A DNA stretch of 64,000 nucleotides from Saccharopolyspora gloriosae (GCF_014203325.1 NZ_JACHIV010000001.1:6697501-6761500), one strand, 5' to 3'; shown: positions 1-10,144, numbered from the stretch's first letter. Made by a program: numbers and translations. The notes: generated by a model not told the origin, from the letters alone.

Positions 1-396
1 GGGGTGGTAGAAGCCGCCGTGATCGACGAGCAGGCCGATGTTGTCGATGACCGGGATGTCGGGGTGGATCACGGCGTGCTGCCCGCCGACGACGTTCACG
101 GCGGAGCCGCCCAGCTCGAACGCGTCACCGGGGCGCGCGGTCTCCGGCTGGAAGCCCTTCTCGGCGAGGATCCCCACCGTGGACGGGTCGGTGATGAGCC
201 GCGCGTCCGGGTTGTCGTCGAGCAGGCCGGGCAGCCGGTCGGCGTCGTAGTGGTCGAAGTGCTGGTGCGTGATGAGCACGGCGTCCAGGTCCCGCACGTC
301 CTCGAACCCCTGGGAGAAGGCGCCGGGGTCGATCAGCAGGCGGGCTCGGCCGGTGTCCACCAGCACGCACGCGTGTCCGAAGTGAGTGATCTGCAT
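1..396 (-). CDS. MBL-fold metal-dependent hydrolase (partial, 3' end beyond window)
   Basis: The reading frame starts at an ATG (394-396) behind a GAGAGG ribosome site and runs off the left edge, so only the first 132 residues are visible. The N-terminus reads MQITHFGHACVLVDT, followed by a metallo-beta-lactamase metal motif of the form LITHQHFDHYDAD near residue 38 and a later GGQHAVIHPD segment. This is the pattern of the UlaG/RomA-like branch of MBL-fold hydrolases, which bind one or two metals and cleave phosphoester or lactone-type bonds. The substrate cannot be told from the sequence. It is probably cytoplasmic, since no signal peptide is visible. Confidence 0.85.
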   Translation of the reverse strand, partial: MQITHFGHACVLVDTGRARLLIDPGAFSQGFEDVRDLDAVLITHQHFDHYDADRLPGLLDDNPDARLITDPSTVGILAEKGFQPETARPGDAFELGGSAVNVVGGQHAVIHPDIPVIDNIGLLVDHGGFYHP

Positions 397-472
397 CGGC
401 TCGCCTCTCTAGGCTGCATCAGGTCCGGCCCCCAGCGTCTCAGAGCCCTGTCTTTGGTCTCGGCTTGAGTAG

Positions 473-632
473 TGGGTCGGGTGGCGGAACCTCAGCGTTC
501 TTCTCGCTGCGGGATCTTTTTCCCGAGTGGCTCCGCCACGAGGGAAAAAGCTGTCCTCGCGAGAAGAACGCTGAGAACCCGCCGGTGGTCGGCCTGCTCT
601 GGTGGTCGCTGCTCAGCGGCTTCGCCGCTGAC
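473..632 (+). repeat. Structured dispersed repeat, copy A
   Basis: This copy contains an outer perfect 17-bp stem (491-507 with 559-575), a middle 9-bp stem (516-524 with 542-550) and an inner 5-bp stem with a TCC loop (527-531 with 535-539). A separate 8-bp hairpin follows at 613-631. Near-identical copies lie at 23041-23197 and, inverted, at 37763-37920; a half copy lies at 35068-35122. There is no coding sense and no transposase. It sits 3' of the epimerase gene, whose extended reading frame crosses it. Confidence 0.85.
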
Positions 633-1724
633 AGGACAACGACCGACGACCGCGCTCACCTGGAAGGGCAAGATCAAAGACAGGTGGTCGGGGCCCGTCA
701 GCGGGGGGGGGGGGGGGGGGGGGGGGGCGTTGCCCGCGCCTCGTCTTCGCAGCAGCGCGGCCTCGGTCGCCGTGCTGAGCCCGGCTTCGCGCGGCCGGTC
801 GAACCCCAGCGCGCGTTCGGTTTCCAGCGCCGCGCGGGCGGTGTCGCCGAGCGGTCTGATCCGCAGCCCGGCGGCGAGCGAGGGCGCGGCGTCGCGGCTG
901 ACGAAGCCGTGGTGCGTCGCCGGGGCCCACAGCGGGAAGGAGTCCGGCCCGGCCCAGCGCGCGACGCCCGCCGCGTCCAGCGCCGCGGCGTCGACCGGCA
1001 CGAAATCGGTGCCGGGCGGCGCGACGGCCGCGGCGATCCCGTCGAGCAGGGAGCCGAGGTCGGTGACGGGCGCGATGCCGTCGAAGGTGCCGGTCAGGCC
1101 GGTTTCGGCGGCCAGCACGATCCAGTCGGCGAGGTCGCGCACGTCGATGTGCTGGATCGGCTGCTCGCGCGGCGGTACCGGGATGCGACCGCCGCGGCTG
1201 ATCCGGTTCACCCAGTACCCGAAGCGGTCCTTGACGTCGCCGGGCCCGGTGATCAGCCCGGGGCGCACGAGGAACGCCCGATCGCCGAGGGCGGCGCGCA
1301 CCGCGTCCTCGCAGGCCACCTTGGTCCCGCCGTAAGCGGTGACCGGGTCGGTGCCGGGCTCGACCACTTCCAGCGGTGCCAGCAGGTCGGCGTCCGTGCT
1401 CCGGCCGGGCGTCTCGGTGTCCGTGTAGACGTTGATGGAGGACACGAAGGTCCAGTGCGCGGTGCCCGCGCCGAACGCCGCCAGCGCCCGCGCCACCCAG
1501 GGCAGCGACATGGTGGCGACGTCGACGACCGAGTCGAAGCGTTCCCCGGCGAGTTCGCGCAGCCCGCCGGGATCGTCCCGGTCGACGGGGACCAGCGCGG
1601 CACCGGCCGGGACCGTTCCGCTGGTGCCGCGCGCGGCGCAGGTCACGTCGTGGCCGCGGTGCACGGCCGTCGCCGCCACTTCGCGGGAGAGGAATAGCGT
1701 GCCGCCCAGAATCAGCATTTTCAT
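492..1724 (-). CDS. NAD-dependent epimerase/dehydratase, C-terminus altered by a poly-C tract
   Basis: The protein is a short-chain dehydrogenase/epimerase of the extended type. It opens with MLILGGTLFLSREVA, a Rossmann glycine-rich nucleotide-binding turn, and carries a YGGTKVACE segment that corresponds to the catalytic Y-x-x-x-K. Residues 1-333 (to about position 726) make up a full-length family member. The coding strand then enters 25 consecutive C residues, giving about eight prolines and then about 69 residues read through repeat copy A to a stop at 492-494. With 24 or 27 C residues the frame would end at a TGA directly after the tract. The native C-terminus is therefore probably near 700 and the tail may be slippage or an assembly length error. 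The sugar or other substrate is unknown. Confidence 0.75.
   Translation of the reverse strand: MKMLILGGTLFLSREVAATAVHRGHDVTCAARGTSGTVPAGAALVPVDRDDPGGLRELAGERFDSVVDVATMSLPWVARALAAFGAGTAHWTFVSSINVYTDTETPGRSTDADLLAPLEVVEPGTDPVTAYGGTKVACEDAVRAALGDRAFLVRPGLITGPGDVKDRFGYWVNRISRGGRIPVPPREQPIQHIDVRDLADWIVLAAETGLTGTFDGIAPVTDLGSLLDGIAAAVAPPGTDFVPVDAAALDAAGVARWAGPDSFPLWAPATHHGFVSRDAAPSLAAGLRIRPLGDTARAALETERALGFDRPREAGLSTATEAALLRRRGAGNAPPPPPPPPLTGPDHLSLILPFQVSAVVGRCPVSGEAAEQRPPEQADHRRVLSVLLARTAFSLVAEPLGKKIPQREER
703..727. repeat. 25-base poly-G (poly-C on coding strand) tract
   Basis: An uninterrupted run of 25 G on the plus strand falls exactly at the expected 3' end of the epimerase gene. Such a run is prone to slippage in replication and to miscounting in sequencing. 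Its length decides which of three C-termini the gene encodes. Confidence 0.9.
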
Positions 1725-2427
1725 GATTCGAGACTGCCATTCGGGTGAGACCGGGGATACACGTATCGCTGGGAGCGGAAAAATGGTGGTCGGGGGCTTC
1801 TCGTTGCGCCGCTGCTGGGGGGAGTGCGGCGCAACGAGAAGCGTTCCGGAGATTCCGCCGGGGGGTGGGCGGAATCCCCGCCGCCCCGCGTCGCGCGGAA
1901 GGGGGAGGTCGCGCGCCTGCGGTGGCGGATCTGCCCGGCCTGTTCGAGCGCGAGGCCGGGAGCTGGTGGTTCGTGCCTGGTGAGTGGTCGGGCGTCGGCG
2001 TCTCGGTCCGCCGTCCGTGGTTCGTCGGGTGCGGTGGCCGTGGATCGTGGCGGCGGTGTTTTCGGCTGCTACGTGTAAGACGTGCGAACCCCGGTGAATG
2101 TTCCGCGAAATCGGGGAGAAGTGTGCGAGGACACAGCGCCGAAAAGCGTTCCGGATAATCGTGCTGAATTCGGCTGAGTAGCGCTACTCAAAATGCTGGA
2201 CCCCATTTATCCGCGCATCGCCCGATCGGGTCAGGCGCGGGCGCGCGGCACCCGCGCGCCCGCCTGACCACGCGCCTGCGCGGTCCGGGGTGTGGCGCAC
2301 GGCGCTTCCGGTGCACCTGTCTGCGAGGGCGAACCCGCAGCTCAGTTACCCTTTGCAGGTACTGCTGGACATCCATCGCTGCTCTGCACGGAGCAGCTGG
2401 ATCTGCACGAATCCGGGAGCATCGCCC
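1725..2427. other. Divergent intergenic region with a 17-bp inverted repeat
   Basis: About 700 bases separate the divergent epimerase and purS genes, and no convincing coding frame is seen. A perfect 17-bp inverted repeat (1796-1812 with 1826-1842, 13-base loop) lies about 70 bases upstream of the epimerase start. It is not downstream of any gene, so it is either a terminator-like hairpin in a leader or an operator. Confidence 0.5.
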
Positions 2428-2667
2428 GTGGCCCGAGTCGTCGTCGACGTCATGCCCAAGCAGGAGATCCTCGATCCGCAGGGTCAGGCGGTGGCCACCG
2501 CGCTGCCCCGGCTCGGTTTCGCGGGCATCTCCGAAGTCCGCCAGGGGAAGCGGTTCGAGCTGGAGGTCGCCGACGACGTCGACGACGCCACGCTCGCCCA
2601 GATCGCCGAAACGCTGCTCGCCAACCCCGTGATCGAGGACTTCGCCGTCCGCAGGGTGGAAGCATGA
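2428..2667 (+). CDS. purS: Phosphoribosylformylglycinamidine synthase subunit PurS
   Basis: PurS is the small bridging subunit of FGAM synthase and joins PurQ and PurL in the fourth step of de novo purine synthesis. The 79-residue product reads MARVVVDVMPKQEILDPQGQ and contains the typical G-I-x-x-V-R-Q-G-K segment near residues 33-41. The length is normal for the family. The GTG at 2428 is preferred over upstream starts because of the GGGAG at 2415-2419 and the family-like N-terminus. Its TGA overlaps the ATG of the following 47-codon ORF, and purQ and purL follow in the same operon. Confidence 0.95.
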   Translation: MARVVVDVMPKQEILDPQGQAVATALPRLGFAGISEVRQGKRFELEVADDVDDATLAQIAETLLANPVIEDFAVRRVEA

Positions 2668-2807
2668 GCGATTTCGGGCCCACTTCAGCCCTGCGCAACC
2701 GCGCCTCAGGGGAACGTGACGCAAGCCGGCCACGAGAAACCGCGACACGCGAGGTCCGGCCGGGCGCAACCACCACTGCGACTCGCGGAGAGGCGGTACC
2801 GGCATGA
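2664..2807 (+). CDS. Putative 47-residue protein coupled between purS and purQ
   Basis: The frame starts at an ATG sharing ATGA with the purS stop and ends at a TGA sharing ATGA with the purQ start. It therefore fills the 136-base gap exactly and would be translationally coupled at both ends. The product begins [19 protein letters not shown], is rich in Arg, Thr and Ala, looks disordered and matches nothing I recognise. It may be a real small protein, or a frame kept only to carry ribosomes to purQ. Two 4-base overlaps arising by chance is unlikely but possible. Confidence 0.5.
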   Translation: MSDFGPTSALRNRASGERDASRPRETATREVRPGATTTATRGEAVPA

Positions 2808-3477
2808 GCGCGAAGATCGGTGTCATCACCTTCCCCGGCACGCTCGATGACGTGGACGCCCAGCGTGCCGCGCGCCGGGCCGGTGCCGAAGCGGTCCCGC
2901 TGTGGCACGCCGACGCGGACCTGCGCGGCGTGGACGCGGTGATCGTGCCCGGCGGGTTCTCCTACGGGGACTACCTGCGCTGCGGCGCCATCGCGAAGTT
3001 CGCCCCGGTGATGGGCGAGGTGGTGCGCGCCGCCGGGCAGGGCATGCCGGTGCTCGGCATCTGCAACGGCTTCCAGATCCTCTGCGAGGCAGGCCTGCTG
3101 CCGGGTGCGCTGACCCGCAACTCGGCGCTGCACTTCGTGTGCCGCGACCAGTGGCTGAAGGTGGAGAACAACACCTCCGCGTGGACGTCCCGCTACGACG
3201 CGGGCGCCGAGCTGCTGGTGCCGCTGAAGTCCGGTGAGGGCGCCTACATGGCCGACGCGGCCGTGCTCGACGAGCTCGAAGGCGAAGGCCGCGTGCTGTT
3301 CCGCTACGCCGGGGACGACCCGAACGGGTCGCTGCGCGGGATCGCGGGCATCACCGACGCCCGAGGCCGGGTCGCGGGCCTCATGCCGCACCCCGAGCAC
3401 GCCATCGACCCGCTGACCGGGCCCACCGACGACGGCCTCGGCATGTTCCTGTCCGTTCTCGACGTACTGGTGGCAGC

Positions 3478-3481
<4 letters not shown>
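2804..3481 (+). CDS. purQ: Phosphoribosylformylglycinamidine synthase subunit PurQ (glutaminase)
   Basis: PurQ is the class I glutamine amidotransferase subunit that hydrolyses glutamine and passes ammonia to PurL. The 225-residue protein starts [16 protein letters not shown]. It shows the oxyanion segment [13 protein letters not shown], the nucleophile in GICNGFQIL (Cys about 87) and the His/Glu pair in PHPEHA near the C-terminus, so the catalytic triad is complete. The ATG is preceded by GGAGAGG. The stop overlaps the GTG of purL, which implies coupled translation and equal subunit supply. Confidence 0.97.
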
Positions 3482-5838
<2,357 letters not shown>

Positions 5839-5849
5839 CGCACCAACGG

Positions 5850-5892
5850 AAACGGCCCGTTCTCACCGCACCGGCGGGAGAACGGGCCGTTT
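5850..5892. terminator. Rho-independent type terminator after purL
   Basis: A 15-bp perfect inverted repeat (5850-5864 with 5878-5892) with a 13-base loop ends in TTTT, 12 bases after the purL stop. It marks the end of the purSQL operon. Confidence 0.85.
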
Positions 5893-6082
5893 TCCGTCGC
5901 TCGCTCGGTGGGGTATCGAAAGCCGTTGGGTTGATATGTTCGGCTTCCCGTGTTCGTTGCAACTTCTGTCCGATGGATTCTGCGTCCTGCCAGATTTCTC
6001 CGCGCTCGTACGACGCCGCCGCCGATCGGGCGGCGGCCGGTGCCAGGCGCTGACTTGTTCGGGCAAGGGTGTAGAACCTGCG

Positions 6083-6742
6083 TCAACACCTGCTATGCGA
6101 CGAATCCTCCCTTGACTCTTCGGTGTCGCTAATCGTGGAGTTGTCGCCCGCGTTGCACATTCTTTCGTCGCGGCGGCTTAGTGGGAAGTTATCTAGTGCT
6201 CCAGTGATCGCCATGGAATCTGCGGCCTCGCGAATGCGCTCGTGGAAGTCGGGATCTGCGCGGCCGGCGCTCGACAGTAGTGGGTTGGCGCTTCGCGTGC
6301 TATGCGGTACTTGTCGCAGTTCGCGAGATAGATCATTTACCCGGGCCGTCTGAAACGAGCCTGAATGGTCCATGCCTTCAATTATGATGTCTAGCTTCTT
6401 CTCGAGGGAGGTCAGGCGCTTTTCGACGTCGTTCGATGTGCTCGTCTTGGTCGTGGAGTTTGGATTCTCTACTGCTGACTCAAGTATTTTTCGCACGAGG
6501 GAAGTGTATCTGTCGCCGTTCTTCTTGGCGATCTCCTGGAGGGACTCCTTTAGTTCTCGAGGGAGTCGCAAAGATGTGGATACCATAGGCCTTGGATCTT
6601 CCCACTCAAGACCTTGCTCCATCTCGTCGCTAGTATCATGATCGTCATAGAAAGCAGCGAGACGTTCCAGCTTTTCGAGCGGGAATGGAATCCTCTCGCC
6701 ACTCTCGGTGAAGTGATCGGCGTTGTTGTTGGTGTCATTCAT
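6083..6742 (-). CDS. Ribbon-helix-helix antitoxin-like protein with long C-terminal extension
   Basis: The ATG at 6742 lies behind a strong GGAGGGG. The 219-residue product has an acidic N-terminal third, then a ribbon-helix-helix core (VSTSLRLPRELKESLQEIAK, continuing to about residue 100) and a coiled-coil segment (DVEKRLTSLEKKLDIIIEGM). A polar tail of about 90 residues follows. It sits 43 bases downstream of a BrnT-like toxin, the usual toxin-first order of BrnTA. BrnA proteins are normally about 90 residues, so the extension is unusual. Base composition is clearly more AT-rich than the neighbours, suggesting acquisition by transfer. It should bind toxin and its own promoter. Confidence 0.65.
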   Translation of the reverse strand: MNDTNNNADHFTESGERIPFPLEKLERLAAFYDDHDTSDEMEQGLEWEDPRPMVSTSLRLPRELKESLQEIAKKNGDRYTSLVRKILESAVENPNSTTKTSTSNDVEKRLTSLEKKLDIIIEGMDHSGSFQTARVNDLSRELRQVPHSTRSANPLLSSAGRADPDFHERIREAADSMAITGALDNFPLSRRDERMCNAGDNSTISDTEESREDSSHSRC

Positions 6743-6785
6743 TATGGTCAACCCCTCCGGTTGGGTTACGAAGGGCGGGGTGCTG

Positions 6786-7061
6786 TTATCGCGCCTCACG
6801 CTGGAAAATCTTCTTTTCCTTGGCGTCCATGTCCCTAGCGGTGATGATGAAAGCAAGGCTCGGGTCGGCCGTGTCTTGAGTAGCGACCACGAACAGGTAT
6901 CGGCCTGCGTACGTGCGCCCGTACAGGTGACGAGTGCCCTCGCGTCCGGTTCGCGCGGCGTGAGGGCGCTCCAGGATCGCTTCTCGTACTTCGCGGAGCG
7001 TAACCCCGTGACGTGCGATGTGGTCCGCTGACCAGTCGCTGTCTTTGACTCCCCGGAACAC
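6786..7061 (-). CDS. brnT: BrnT family (DUF497) toxin
   Basis: The 91-residue product follows the BrnT pattern: an N-terminal HIARHGVTLREVREAIL segment, then GREGTRHLYGRTYAGRYLFV and a C-terminal IITARDMDAKEKKIFQ. BrnT is a ribonuclease-fold (RelE-like) toxin that blocks translation by RNA cleavage. The start is a GTG (7059-7061) with no clear ribosome site and a TA-rich stretch about 10 bases upstream, so it may be translated from a leaderless mRNA. The RHH partner follows in the same direction. Confidence 0.8.
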   Translation of the reverse strand: MFRGVKDSDWSADHIARHGVTLREVREAILERPHAARTGREGTRHLYGRTYAGRYLFVVATQDTADPSLAFIITARDMDAKEKKIFQREAR

Positions 7062-7374
7062 CTCACCACTGTATTACAAACGTGGTACGCCATGATCGCA
7101 AGGTGTTGGGGAGCGCGGAACGGCCTCCCGCTGCCGCGACGTCGGTACCCCGACCCGGCGGAACGCGCGCGGGAGGCCGAGCGGGGGCGCGCCGCCCACA
7201 CCCGGTGCGCCCCCGCTCCCACGCCGACGTGCCCCCCGCGCGCCGGTGTGCGCGGGTACGACGTCGCTGAGCGGCCGACGTTGCGCCGCTGTGGTTCATC
7301 GCATAGCCGAGCATCCTGCGCGGCGCGCGGACGTCTTGTGGGTCAAGAAGTCCGATCGAGCCAGGAGGCAGACC
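7062..7374. other. Intergenic region, divergent promoters
   Basis: No gene is seen in these roughly 310 bases. They separate the divergent toxin operon and the secreted protein gene. An 11-bp inverted repeat (7121-7131 with 7169-7179) encloses further GC-rich sequence and may fold. Confidence 0.4.
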
Positions 7375-7896
7375 ATGAAGCTCACCCGCACCCTCGCCGC
7401 CACCGCCGTCGCGGGCGTCGCGCTCGGCCTGTCCGGCCTGACCGCCGGTTCCGCGCTGGCCAACCCCAGCGACACCCTGTGCACCAGCGACGACGTGAAC
7501 ATCGAGGTGACCAGGGACCTCGCCGACCCGGGCGAGTACGAGGCGTTCCTGGTCAAGTACACCGCCGCGACCCCCGAGACCAACTGCAAGCTGGAAGGCG
7601 GCTCCGCCGACTTCGCCTTCTTCGACGGCGCGGACAAGATCAAGGGCGTCGAGGTGCAGGTTGACCACGGCCCGAACGAGCCCGTGAACGTGGACGGGAG
7701 CCTGTTCGGGATCTCCCGGATCGCGCAGAAGGTCGACGCCCCGGCCAACCCGGCCGTGCCCACCACCGTCGAGTTCAACCTCCCCGGCATCCCGGACGGC
7801 CCGGCCGCGCACGAGGTCGCCGCCTGGCCCGCCGGTGAGCCCATCAAGGGCGACGTGCTGATCGCCACCCCCATCAGCCAGAGCGCCGCCGAGTGA
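7375..7896 (+). CDS. Secreted protein, DUF4232-like
   Basis: The ATG at 7375 follows a clear AGGAGG (7363-7368). The 173-residue product has a Sec signal peptide (MKLTRTLAATAVAGVALGLS, cut near residue 30 after SALA). The mature part has two cysteines (LCTSDDVNIEV and ETNCKLEG) that could form a disulfide, and an immunoglobulin-like beta pattern similar to DUF4232 extracellular proteins. No catalytic motif is visible. It is monocistronic and ends in a shared bidirectional terminator. The function is unknown. Confidence 0.8.
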   Translation: MKLTRTLAATAVAGVALGLSGLTAGSALANPSDTLCTSDDVNIEVTRDLADPGEYEAFLVKYTAATPETNCKLEGGSADFAFFDGADKIKGVEVQVDHGPNEPVNVDGSLFGISRIAQKVDAPANPAVPTTVEFNLPGIPDGPAAHEVAAWPAGEPIKGDVLIATPISQSAAE

Positions 7897-7914
7897 CGCG
7901 CCCCTGCGCGAGGT

Positions 7915-7957
7915 GAAAGCCCCGTTCGCCCGATCCGCTCGGGCGAACGGGGCTTTC
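7915..7957. terminator. Bidirectional terminator between convergent genes
   Basis: A perfect 19-bp stem (7915-7933 with 7939-7957) with a 5-base loop lies between the convergent ends at 7896 and 7965. It can serve both strands. Confidence 0.9.
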
Positions 7958-7964
7958 AAGCGGA

Positions 7965-8318
7965 TCAGCAGCCCTTGATCATCTTCTGGATGGAGCCGCT
8001 GAGGCCGTGGTTGAACTCCTTGCTGCTCTTCTTGCCTGCCGGCATCGACAGGCACTCCAGCCAGGTGTTCTCCGCGTCGGCCAGCTGCACCGAGACCTTC
8101 GCCGTCGTCGAGCAGTGGTTGTTGAAGTACACGCGGGTGTTGATGGTGCCGGTCGACCAGGACAGGTTCGCCTTGCCGCCCTTGCACGTCACCGAGTAGC
8201 TGTGGTCGGCCTTGGTGGTCACGTCCGGAGCGGCCGAGGCGGGCGCGACGAGCAGCGCCATGCAGGCGGCGGTGGCCGCGGTGGTTCCGGTGACGAGGCG
8301 GAAAGCCTTCGAGCGCAT
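7965..8318 (-). CDS. Small secreted protein of unknown function
   Basis: The ATG at 8318 lies 7 bases behind GGAGG. The 117-residue product has a Sec signal peptide (MRSKAFRLVTGTTAATAACM, cleaved after ASA near residue 29). The mature domain of about 88 residues has four cysteines (VTCKGG, NNHCST, LECLSM and a C-terminal KGC), suggesting two disulfides. I do not recognise the family. It is read towards the secreted DUF4232-like protein and shares its terminator. Confidence 0.75.
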   Translation of the reverse strand: MRSKAFRLVTGTTAATAACMALLVAPASAAPDVTTKADHSYSVTCKGGKANLSWSTGTINTRVYFNNHCSTTAKVSVQLADAENTWLECLSMPAGKKSSKEFNHGLSGSIQKMIKGC

Positions 8319-8535
8319 GAGATGTCCTCCCAGTTCGGGCCGATCCCTACCGGCCGTGTCATCAACGGCGCTCCACCCCCGGAGCACCGCTCGACGACGA
8401 CGCTAGGCACCGCGGCAGCCGCGCTTCCAGCCAACATTGGGCGCGGTCGATCCTTGGCCGCGGGCCAATGACCCGCCCGCGCCGCGAACAATGCGCACAA
8501 TGCGCTGACCTGGTGAGATGCTCGCGCGCCGGTGT

Positions 8536-9105
8536 TCAGATCCGGCGGAGCCCGTCGACGAGCAGGCCCACCACGTGGCGCGCGTCGTAGCGCGGATCGG
8601 TGCCCGCGCCGATGCAGAGGTTCCCGACGCCGCGCATGAGCTCCAGAGCCCGCACGTCGGAGCGGACCTCCCCGGCTGCCTCGGCGGCGGCGATCAGCTC
8701 GGCGCACACCGGCACCAGCCGATCCAGGAAGTACGCGTGCAGCGCGTCGAAACCCGCGTTGTCGGAGCGCATCGCGTGCGCCAGCCCGTGCTTGGTGACC
8801 AGGAAGTCCACGAACTTCTCGATCCACCGCCGCAGCGCCTCGTACGGGGTCGCGCTGCTCGCCAGCAGTTCCGGGCCCGCTTCCGCGCAGGCATCGACCT
8901 GGTGCCGGTACACGGCGATGATCAGGTCCGCGCGCGTCGGGAAGTGGCGGTAGATCGTGCCCACGCCGACACCCGCCGCCGCCGCGACGTCGCGCACCGG
9001 GGCGTCCACACCGGAGGCGACGAAGACCGCGGCGGCGGCGTCGAGCAGCGTCCGCTCGTTGCGCCGCGCGTCCGCCCGCTTCGGCCGCATCGTGCCCTCG
9101 TCCAC
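8536..9105 (-). CDS. TetR family transcriptional regulator
   Basis: The 189-residue protein has the TetR DNA-binding domain in its first 55 residues, with the helix-turn-helix VRDVAAAAGVGVGTIYRHFP. The variable ligand domain follows. The GTG at 9105 is behind GGGAGGGAG; an ATG at 9090 (MRPKRADARRNER) is an alternative start. Neighbouring genes point away or are unrelated, so the target and ligand are unknown. It probably represses its own gene. Confidence 0.88.
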   Translation of the reverse strand: MDEGTMRPKRADARRNERTLLDAAAAVFVASGVDAPVRDVAAAAGVGVGTIYRHFPTRADLIIAVYRHQVDACAEAGPELLASSATPYEALRRWIEKFVDFLVTKHGLAHAMRSDNAGFDALHAYFLDRLVPVCAELIAAAEAAGEVRSDVRALELMRGVGNLCIGAGTDPRYDARHVVGLLVDGLRRI

Positions 9106-9187
9106 CGCGCCGCTCCCTCCCAGCGCCGCCGGAGCGCTGTTCCGCTTCCCATGGTGGCAGAGCCCGGAACCGCCAAGCTCAGCGCGG

Positions 9188-10144
9188 CTACTCCCGTTCG
9201 GACACGACGGCGGCTTCGCCCAGCAGCGCGTCCAGGTCGGCGTCGGCGCAGGTGACCTCGGCGAACTTCGCCACGCCCTCGAAGCGGCAGCCCGCGAAGC
9301 TCACCTGCGAATGCAGCGCCGCACCCCGGAAGTTCGCCACGCCGTGGAAGACCGAGCGGTCGAACACCACCGGTCCGCCGAACTCGACCCCGGCGAACTG
9401 GGCCCTGCCGCGGAACACCGCGTCCCGGCAGCGAAACCGGCCGCCCGCGTGGGTGGAGGCAGCGGTCATCCACACCGGGCCCAGCACCTCGCACCGGCTC
9501 AGGTTGTTGTCGTGGAACAGCCGCGCGTAGCGCGCCACCAGCGTCCCGATCCGGCGGCCGGAGAGGTCGAAGTACTCCAGCGTCGCGTTCGTGAAGTCCA
9601 GGTCGTAGGCGGGAGCGTCCGGCGCCGCCTCCGGGAGCAGGTCGGTGACGAGCCGCTGCGCCGTCAGCCGCACCTGGAGCTCGCGGTCCGCCGCGTTGCG
9701 CTCGTCGCGCTCCCACTCACCGCCGTCGTAGCGCGGATGCGCGAACGGCCGCCGCAGGTAGGAGCACAGCACGTCGAGCACCGTCTGGGTGTGGCCGGGC
9801 GAGCTGCGGGCCAGCCCCGCCAAGGCGTGCAGCGCGCCCACCCGCACCTGATCCGCCTCGTGGCCGAGCAGTTCCACGGCGCGGGCGAAGCGCTCGTCGG
9901 CGATGCGCTCCCGGTCGAGCTCGGTGCGGTCGCCCTCCAGCTCCTGGCGCCGTTCCTCGACGCGGCGGCGCCGGTCGTTGAGCCACAGCGCGTAGAGCGC
10001 CACCACCGAACCCGCCGCCAGACCGCCGGTGCGCAGCGCGTCGGCGCCGTTGACCCGGCCGTCGAACACCGGCAGCGCCGCGCTCACGCCGAACAGCGCC
10101 AGCGCCGCGAGCGCGATCGTCGCGGCCAGCCCGTACCTACGCAT
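9188..10144 (-). CDS. Pentapeptide-repeat-like membrane protein, paralogue 1
   Basis: The 318-residue protein begins with a membrane segment (residues 5-25), a second hydrophobic stretch (GGLAAGSVVALYALWLNDRR) and a short charged coiled coil. A conserved helical block follows (ARAVELLGHEADQVRVGALH, then an LDVLCSYLRRPF segment). The C-terminal part has degenerate pentapeptide repeats of the A-x-F type (CRDAVFRGRAQFAGVEFGG, VANFRGAALHSQVSFAG). This is the layout of actinobacterial anchored pentapeptide proteins. Its start overlaps the stop of a paralogue by 8 bases. No enzyme motif is visible; a scaffold or binding role is only a guess. Confidence 0.75.
   Translation of the reverse strand: MRRYGLAATIALAALALFGVSAALPVFDGRVNGADALRTGGLAAGSVVALYALWLNDRRRRVEERRQELEGDRTELDRERIADERFARAVELLGHEADQVRVGALHALAGLARSSPGHTQTVLDVLCSYLRRPFAHPRYDGGEWERDERNAADRELQVRLTAQRLVTDLLPEAAPDAPAYDLDFTNATLEYFDLSGRRIGTLVARYARLFHDNNLSRCEVLGPVWMTAASTHAGGRFRCRDAVFRGRAQFAGVEFGGPVVFDRSVFHGVANFRGAALHSQVSFAGCRFEGVAKFAEVTCADADLDALLGEAAVVSERE

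Noticed and set aside
465-1697. Long plus-strand frames over the epimerase gene
   Set aside because: They translate into Gly/Arg/Ala-rich sequence containing the poly-G tract; the opposite strand encodes a clear Rossmann protein.
1745-2158. Plus-strand ORF of 137 codons in the gap before purS
   Set aside because: The composition is Arg/Gly/Trp-rich without family resemblance, it has no good ribosome site, and it runs through the inverted repeat.
7082-7270. Short plus-strand ORF starting near the toxin promoter
   Set aside because: It is Arg/Pro-rich, lies in a folded GC-rich intergenic region and has no ribosome site or family match.
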